Origin: Bombyx mori
Lineage: Eukaryota; Arthropoda; Insecta; Lepidoptera; Bombycidae
DNA length: 64,000 bases
Assembly (NCBI RefSeq): GCF_030269925.1
Contig: NC_085129.1
Coordinates: 15,553,501-15,617,500 of the forward strand
Direction of reading: 5' to 3'
Shown in pieces: positions 57,406-64,000 of the stretch (the stretch's first letter is position 1; each line of letters begins with the position of its first letter). A model generated the notes under the pieces. The model did not search any database. It was not told the DNA's origin and saw only the letters and a program-made list of their open reading frames with translations. Both the position numbers and the translations under genes were made by a program.

Positions 57406-58224
57406 ATTTTTTAAGTGACATTAAATTAATGCGTATTTTTGATAAAATGGATAAAAATTCCATCGTGAATGTTTTACCTTTACCACCACAACCAAGCGAT
57501 GCATAACTTCATCTACTATTGCAAAAAAATATCAAGTTAAAAGCTAAAAATGTCCACACTGACAAACAACAAGCAAAGAATAGAATTTTTTTAAAACACA
57601 GATTCGTAAAAACGAAAGGGAAGTATTGAGATGATTCACGACTTTAATAAAAGGGTCCCAAGGATGCTTAATGCAAAATATTTCCTTTCTAAGGACGGCT
57701 CGGGACGCTGCCTACAAATTTTCGCTTTGTGTAAAATTCTGTACGCATATAGAATGTTCTTTGTGCAGTAACTTTAATTAATGATGTTGTTTCATTTATT
57801 TATTTATTTATTTATTAAGTTGCACCAACAAAGTGATCATCAATACTTGAACAATTGACAAAAGTTCAATCGACAGTGCATTAACATCAAAAATAAATAT
57901 ATACAGGGTTACAGGTTAAGTCGACCTATTCCCGTTAAGAGCGTGTAGCTTACATCGTTTCTGACTGATTTGACTATGAAACACCCTACCCTAAATCTAA
58001 CCGATCTGGAGATATTTCAATTTAATTGTTTTTTATAAAAAATAGCCGATTTTCGGCTATCAGCTTAGATATTTTGAAATGCGTAAGTCTTATTATTATT
58101 ATTACATGATTTTTACTTGTAAAATAAGATGCTGTATGACCCCAATAACCAATATTGTACGTAAAATGAATAAACAAGTCGTTTTAGACGATTAAAACTT
58201 ATAAAATCTAATAAAAAATTAGAA
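57406..58224. other. Unassigned; (ATTT)n microsatellite
   Basis: An ATTT run of about six units lies near 57793-57818. The T-rich start and 'ttgcaccaacaaagtgatcatc' may be a LINE 3' UTR, but I cannot confirm it. Confidence 0.35.
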
Positions 58225-58425
58225 AGATTATTTCCGATCTTTCTCCATCTATTCTTGTCTCTGGCGGTGTGGAGGGCATTGTGAAACGTGGAATCAAGAG
58301 CGGTGCTGATCTGGTCGGACCAACGTATTGGGCTGCGCCTCATAGTACAAACCTGCACAATTACTAATAGGAGATTATAGGTCCTCCGAGGTAGAATCCA
58401 CCATCCTGCGTACATCTGCTAAGAG
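58225..58425 (-). mobile_element. RTE-like LINE C-terminal remnant
   Basis: The minus-strand frame reads MRRSPIRWSDQISTALDSTF then NALHTARDKNRWRKI. The 'RRxPxRWxDQI...A.DR..WR' ending is typical of RTE-type and related LINE polyproteins. 5'-truncated, no other domain. Confidence 0.6.
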
Positions 58426-58882
58426 ATGCTGCTGATATTCACAGCATCTGGATAGCATAGCTATGAGACAATCGTTACTGTCAGCAATAATTGTAAAACA
58501 AAATTAAACGGACACAGACAATTACAGCGGGCAATTAGCATTTTTTTAATTATCTCGCGGTTTACAACAATGAAATAGGACTTTGCTTATTCATCTCGTA
58601 TTTTTGGGGACTAAATGAACAATTTTGTGATGCTTTTAAATTCTAATTGTGGTGTATGTACGATAAAAAGGTGAAGGAAAAACTAAATTTGTATTTCATT
58701 TAAAATGGGTATTTTTATTTTTGCTTGTGTATCCATTTTATATTTTTATAACATACCTTTGTTTACACGATCGATTAAGAATTTTGTACTGTTGTCTTTG
58801 GCATTCGGAGAAAGATTTCTTCTCCTATATCGAAAATGTATGTTTTTGTTGTAGTTTCAAATTCATTCATGAATATCTCGAC

Positions 58883-58913
58883 CTTCGATCAATAGTACTA
58901 TTATTGATCGAAG
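58883..58913. repeat. Perfect 12-bp inverted repeat
   Basis: CTTCGATCAATA and TATTGATCGAAG with a 7-bp spacer. The loop plus the inner arms is itself palindromic (AATAGTACTATT). Confidence 0.8.
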
Positions 58914-59005
58914 ATCTCGACACTTTTACTTTTAAATTGAATATTTAATTTTTTATAAGTTTTAATGTACTTATCTATGCAAAATTTATGAGAATAGTAT
59001 TCCTT

Positions 59006-59247
59006 TTTTTTATTGCTTAGATAGATGGACGAGCTCACAGCCCACTTGGTGTTAAGTGGTTACTAGAACCGATAGATATCCACAACGTAAATGCGCCACC
59101 CACCTTGAGATATAAGTTCTAAGGCCTCAAGTATAGTTACGGCTGCCCCACCCTTCAAACCGAAGCGCATTACTGCTTCACGGCAGAAATAGGCACGGTG
59201 GTGGTACCTACCCGTGCGGACTCACAAGAGGTCCTACCACCAGTAAA
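59006..59247 (-). repeat. Bm1-type SINE, 5'-truncated
   Basis: T-run, 'attgcttagatagatgg' to 'cctaccaccagtaaa'. Confidence 0.9.
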
Positions 59248-59774
59248 ATAATATGATCCCTTAAATAATATGAATAATAAGGATAAGGTAGATGAACAGT
59301 AGATCCAGGTAGATCTTGAGATATAGCCGGTACTGAGGCGCGTGGCTGCCATCACTAACTCTAAATAAGCAATAATATAAAACAAGAACAGACGGCGACA
59401 TCTAATACAGCCGTTAGTATTCACATTGAGCGACCGTTTTGTTTCAAATCTCAGTGTACGAACGTGTTGTGAATACATTTCAACGTCACACTACACCTGG
59501 CGCTCTATCTTAAACCTTACAGAGCTCCTGGCCCCAAATGTTGTCGCCCTTGTAATTCTCTACAAGATGCATCAAACTGATGATATTCCTCCAAGATGCT
59601 CCAGCTTGAGTGAGGATTGTTAGAAAATTTTTGATGTTAATACTTGCACTTACCTCAAAAGTGTAACAAGTTTTTGTTGTTTTTCTTTGCGTAGATGATA
59701 GTATAGTAGGAGTGTCTGTTTGTAATAATAAAATAACCACTTTTTACTAAATGCCTAAGTATGTATACCAAAGT
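59248..59774. other. Nothing recognised
   Basis: Short ORFs only. Confidence 0.4.
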
Positions 59775-60030
59775 ACATATACCAAAATATTTTATTTTCT
59801 ATTTTTGTCTGTCTGTTCCGGCTAAGCTCTGGAACGGCTGGACCGATTTTGACGAGACTTTCACTGATAGGTAGCTGATGATATAAGGAGTAACTTAGGC
59901 TGCTTTTTTAGACTAGCTTGGCACCGCGGCGTCACCCGCGGTTCGACAATAATTGCGGGTAACATCGCCGGATTCAGCTATCGATGATAAAATTTCATGT
60001 TTCCGAAGCGAAGCGAGGGCGGGTCGCTAG
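59775..60030 (+). mobile_element. Helitron-like element with H1-type 3' end
   Basis: The 5' half has 'ctctggaacggctggaccgat', and the 3' end 'cgaagcgaagcgagggcggg' plus TCGCTAG is identical to H1. The hairpin AGCGA/TCGCT and CTAG|T are present. The interior differs from H1, so this is a separate non-autonomous subfamily. Confidence 0.7.
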
Positions 60031-60245
60031 TCTACAATATAAATGCCACCATCCACCTTGAGATATGAGTCATAAGGTTCAATTCATGTTGAATGGTAGG
60101 TATGTGCCAAAAAATATCCTTGGAAATATACTGCGGAACAACCAAAAATGTTGCAGATAATAAGGACTCTGCTCCTCTGGGGGCTAGAGCGCTGTTCAAA
60201 GGAGGTTCTCAAAGGAGAAACTCAGTTCAAGCAACTTCTCAGAAG
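60031..60245 (-). repeat. Short Bm1 and LINE relics
   Basis: 60031-60085 keeps 'aatgccaccatccaccttgag' of Bm1. 60085-60140 ('gtgccaaaaaatatccttgg') looks like a very old copy of the jockey-like LINE 3' UTR. Confidence 0.35.
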
Positions 60246-60636
60246 CTAATCAGGACTCTAAATATCATTTTCGCGCCATCGATGTGTCGATGTTTTAACA
60301 AGCTTACCCGATAAACATACAACTATAACTATAAACTGTATCTTCAAACAAACTGGATCAATTCAGTTAGCGACAGAATATAATCAAGTTTGAATGAGTA
60401 AAACAAACAGCTCAACTTGTTTGTCATTGTCACCGGTCGGTGTCACCCCTGTTTGCAATTATGAACTCGGCCGCGACTGCTCGCTCTAAGCCCAAAATCG
60501 TAAAGTTATTCCCAAACAATACGGTTCGTTAAAATGTGCCCTCGGGTTCAAGCACGGGGCCCTTTCATTGGCCCTTCATAACGAACTTCCGTCGATAGTT
60601 ACAATTAAAGCCGCTAGGTGTCGCCCTTTCTTTGTC

Positions 60637-60840
60637 CTAGAGCTCTAGCGCCCTAACGATGTCCGGCGCCGCCCGCCGCAGCCGCGGTGCAACGTTGCGT
60701 TTAAATTGAATGATAAAAGAATCGTCTGGAGTGGATGAATAGGGCTCGTTTGTGAGACGCTTCTTAAAATTATATGAACTACGCAGGGGCGGGAGGGGTT
60801 GTGCGCTGCCAGCGGTGAGCGCCAAAATCTCTATATATAA
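60637..60840 (-). other. GC-rich minus-strand ORF, unknown
   Basis: The frame contains SSYNFKKRLTNEPYSSTPDD then SFIIQFKRNVAPRLRRAAPD. The composition is GC-rich and protein-like compared with the flanks, but I recognise no domain. It could be an exon, part of an unlisted mobile element, or chance. Confidence 0.2.
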
Positions 60841-61082
60841 AAATTAATTGCTGTTCGTTAGTCTCGCTAAAACTCGAGAATGGCTGGACCAATTTGGCTA
60901 ATTTTAGTCTTGAATTATTTGTGAAAGTCTAGAAAAGGTTTAAAAAGTAGATAAATATATTTTCCCTTTTGATGTGTTCCCCGTCGGACGGATTCCTTTT
61001 GTTTGTTTTAAGTTTATTTTATACAGAAGTTTAAGTCTTTTATTTATCGATTGAGGCACTACGAAGTCTGCTGGGTCAGATA
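60830..61082 (+). mobile_element. Helitron-like element, family H3, copy 2
   Basis: Starts TCTATATATAA, then 'actcgagaatggctggacc', 'aaaggttt', 'ccgtcggacggattcctttt' and 'cgaagtctgctgggtcag'. It is the reverse of 11178-11435. The CTAG end has decayed to ATAG. Confidence 0.6.
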
Positions 61083-62267
61083 GTTTATAATAACATTTTC
61101 CTGTGACGCCATTCAGACCAGAAAATTGCGTGAGCATGTTTAATTTGACATCCTGTGATGTCGTCGTATTCTTTATAATTTTCGTAGAGATTTTTCTATG
61201 GTGATTCTTAAATTCACCATAATATCATACGTACTATACAAACGTGGACGACTCTATCGCATGTAAGGAAGGTTGTACGTGTAGCTGTGTACGTACGTAT
61301 GTATGTTTGTTTGTTCACAATTCTTTCATATAGCGATCGAAGAAATGGTTGTGCTACTTCGTTTAATAGGTTCGTAGAGTCTAGTATATTCTTCGGGCCT
61401 CGCTGAAGGTCATAAGCAACAGTGATTACTTGGTAATAAGTAGGCTATATCTAAGCGATTAAAAAAAAATTAAAGCAATTAAAAAAAAGAATATACTTGG
61501 ACCTAATTGACATTATTAGCGGCACGTGCGACGGTTACACTTATTAAAATTCGTCATCGACCAATGTACTAAAAGATCATTTTTTTTATTATACACAAAA
61601 AATCTGTGATGCATTACGTTCATTATATAAAAACCATCATCAATCTTGATTCTCGACTCGGTTCTAATTACAAACTTAATAAACAGATTTCCCTTAATAA
61701 TTAATTTTGTCATTTGAGATTTCATCATTAGTTTGTTTTCATTGGTAGGCGCGGCAATCTGGCTCCTTTTGAGCACTTATAACAGGATAAACGGTGAAAA
61801 AAATTATATCAGATTATTTAGCTAAATCTTGTCAAAAATGTTACAAAAGTAATGTTAAAATGTTAAAAGTGTTGTTTGCAAAATAAGAGTTTATTTAAAA
61901 TAAAATCTACATTTGGAAATACTACACGCGCGACTGTTGCGTCCAATAATATAATTATTGAGATAACCGAGCAAAACGGAGACAAAAGCGGTTTCCGGCG
62001 AGCAACATCCGGCCGCCATTCCGTGGCACGCCGCCATCTTGTCGAGTCGCTGCGGTTATCGCCGACGCTGTCCGTTTGTTGTCGATGACAAGCGATGCCT
62101 TTTGTTCGTAATAGACGAGGGAGACGCTTTGCTCTTTGTGTTATATCCATTCAATATTCAGAAACAAGAAATGCTAAATACTGACTTGTATAAAAAGTAC
62201 TGAAGGTGTGAATTAACACAGTTTCCGTGAAGATTTTTGTGTTCATGAATAAATAATATTCATTGTA
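61083..62267. other. Nothing recognised; GC-rich patch
   Basis: At 62010-62040 two GCCGCCAT words occur, one within GCCGCCATCTTG, the consensus of YY1/Pleiohomeotic sites. No exon was found. Confidence 0.35.
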
Positions 62268-62530
62268 TCGATGGGTGAACAAGCCATGGCCCATCAGCGG
62301 TTACTATCAACCACCAGTAATTAGTTATGCAAATATATATATACATACATTTGGTTAATTTTGATTCTCATTACGCAATCTTGTTACTTCGTCATGGAAG
62401 TCATTCGTATCAATTTTATTTATTATAAAAATTGGTACCAGCCTGTGTGAGATTTGAATCTCGGCCCAGTAGCGTCGCTTGATACGAGTACACCAGGCGA
62501 CTTATCGTCAAGGCCCCGACGGCTTCAAAG
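62268..62530 (-). repeat. Diverged Bm1-type SINE with head
   Basis: The body is nearly deleted ('gtgaacaagccatggcccatcagcgg' to 'ccaccagtaatta'), but the central region and tRNA-like head remain. The minus-strand B-box is GAGATTCAAATCTC-like. Confidence 0.65.
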
Positions 62531-63919
62531 GCGGTATACACATAGGTGACAGAGCGCCCGTCGTCGTTACACCGGTTAGATTGAGGCTAATTTGCTCTTT
62601 GACCATTTTTTAAGTACCCACAATCACGCACATCAATTTTACGAGTTCATTTTTATGTAAAGCTTCCAAGGAAAAAATCAGTAGAAATTTTCTTATTACT
62701 TAAATTAAATTTAGACTTGAAATTTTCTTATTATATTATATGTACTTTTCCTAGATAATTTATTAGATTATGTTTAATTGTTAACACAGTCTTACTTTCG
62801 TTCATTTGGACAGTTTTTTTTCGGGCAGGGGCCGAATGCATGCATGAGGTTTCCGCGCCTAGAGGGTACGAGGAGTATGTGAGTGACAATCCGTAGATGA
62901 ATATATGGATAAGCCTGCCCTAAATTTGTGGGAAATTTAAATGACTTAAATAAAGGTCTTTTTACATAAAATCTTTAAAAAAAAGCAATTTATGCTTTGT
63001 CTGATTTGAAAAATATTACAAATAAACTAAATGCCCAACAAAAGTTCTTAAAAGCTTAACTGTAACCAATAGAAACTTTAACAGACTACACCTAGCTAAT
63101 CTTGACATTTCCAGCTTAATTAAGAGCTAAACGTTATAACTCCTGAATACAGTAACAAGATGAGTTTAGTAGCCGGCAGATTTCGTCCTCGGGTCGGTTG
63201 AGGAGTAGGGGGCGGGGATTGTGGAGTACGGGGAGGGGGAGTCGCAACAAGTGGCGCCGCGACGCCGACTCACAACCTATTTAACAGAACCTACACAGTT
63301 CATTTAAAAACAGTCACATCACTTGCAAATGTAACTGGGTATCGTCAGGCAAAGAGTCTCAATTGTACCAAAAACAAGTGTTTAATGGTTTTTATCGTGA
63401 AATCATCACCAGATCTATTTTTAAACTGTACTATTGGTTCTACTAATGCGTTGGGATTAATAGATTACATCTCGCAGTAGCCGCTTTCGGTGGCTTTTTT
63501 TGGAACCGGTGGTAGAGTTAACATTGTTATTTGTATTTTGATATTCAACAAGTGTGTCATACTGACATCTAAGTTGAAATAAATGATTTTGAATATTGAA
63601 TTTGAATTTTTTTAATTTTGGTCACGTCGGTTTAGTTGTTAGTGGAGATGGACTCGTCGAGCCAACATCTTACCGCGTTCGGGATACGATTTGGATGTCA
63701 AGTGCCACATAGGACGCAAGATTATTTTTCTATTTAAACTTCAGAATTTTGTAGAGTATCTTCGGGACCTTGCCTAAAGGGCCTCCTTTTATTATAATAT
63801 ATTTTAGTTATTAAATAATTATTATTTTTATTACTTTTTTAAGGTTTTTAGTTTTATGTTCATTATTAGTAATAGTAGGTGTACATACCTACAGTTGCTT
63901 AAGTTCTAACATACGAATA
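62531..63919. other. Nothing recognised; G-rich tract
   Basis: 63207-63240 has four runs of four or five G (GGGGGCGGGG ... GGGGAGGGGG), a G-quadruplex candidate. No coding exon was recognised, including the next tomosyn exon. Confidence 0.4.
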
Positions 63920-63929
63920 GATTAATATT

Positions 63930-64000
63930 ATTTATCTATAGTGTAGTCTTGGCGAAATCTGTGATTAAAGAACCATGATTATTGAGTATAGTAGTATCCG
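63930..64000 (+). mobile_element. Helitron-like H2, cut by the window end
   Basis: 'gtgtagtcttggcgaaatct' and 'gtgattaaagaa' are the reverse complement of the 8541 and 9290 copies. The element continues beyond the window. Confidence 0.5.

Noticed and set aside
1..64000. CRISPR array, operon or bacterial island
   Set aside because: The tandem arrays lack spacers, genes are intron-split, and the repeats are lepidopteran.

Overview
The window is nuclear DNA of a lepidopteran, almost certainly a silkworm (Bombyx mori or its close relative B. mandarina). Two things point there: a complete five-exon gene for the methionine-rich, female-specific storage hexamerin SSP1 (SP1), and more than thirty copies of one tRNA-headed SINE that matches the silkworm Bm1 family. 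The rest is AT-rich and dense in old transposable elements, as expected for large insect introns and intergenic DNA. There is no prokaryotic or organellar content and no CRISPR array.

Layout. Positions 1-16950 hold no gene I can recognise: Bm1 copies, LINE 3' ends, Helitron ends, MITEs and a 30-bp minisatellite. Positions 16955-21827 hold the SSP1 gene on the minus strand: TATA box, initiator, five exons joining into an uninterrupted 747-codon frame, and a polyadenylation signal. A perfect inverted repeat touches the TATA box on its upstream side. From 24947 to the end, the plus strand runs through the gene for tomosyn (syntaxin-binding protein 5 family, WD40/Lgl-type). Three internal coding exons are visible (24947-25044, 36142-36324, 49764-49898). 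Their phases fit, so they splice into one continuous frame across introns of about 11.1 and 13.4 kb. The start-codon exon and the later exons were not found, so tomosyn is only partly in view. SSP1 lies 5' of these exons on the opposite strand and may sit inside an upstream tomosyn intron.

The tomosyn introns and flanks hold a broken mariner, two Harbinger-type elements with MADF-domain remnants, a 5'-truncated R1-clade LINE with a clear target-site duplication, jockey-like and RTE-like LINE 3' ends, several Helitron families (one nested, one in tandem), and at least three MITE families.

The two host genes have unrelated jobs. SSP1 is a haemolymph amino-acid reserve made by the larval fat body. 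Tomosyn is a cytosolic brake on SNARE-dependent secretion. I found no new multi-gene system here. The observations most worth a second look are the dyad at the SSP1 promoter, the two MADF-carrying Harbinger derivatives, the MITE families, and a LINE stub 48 bp upstream of a tomosyn splice acceptor.
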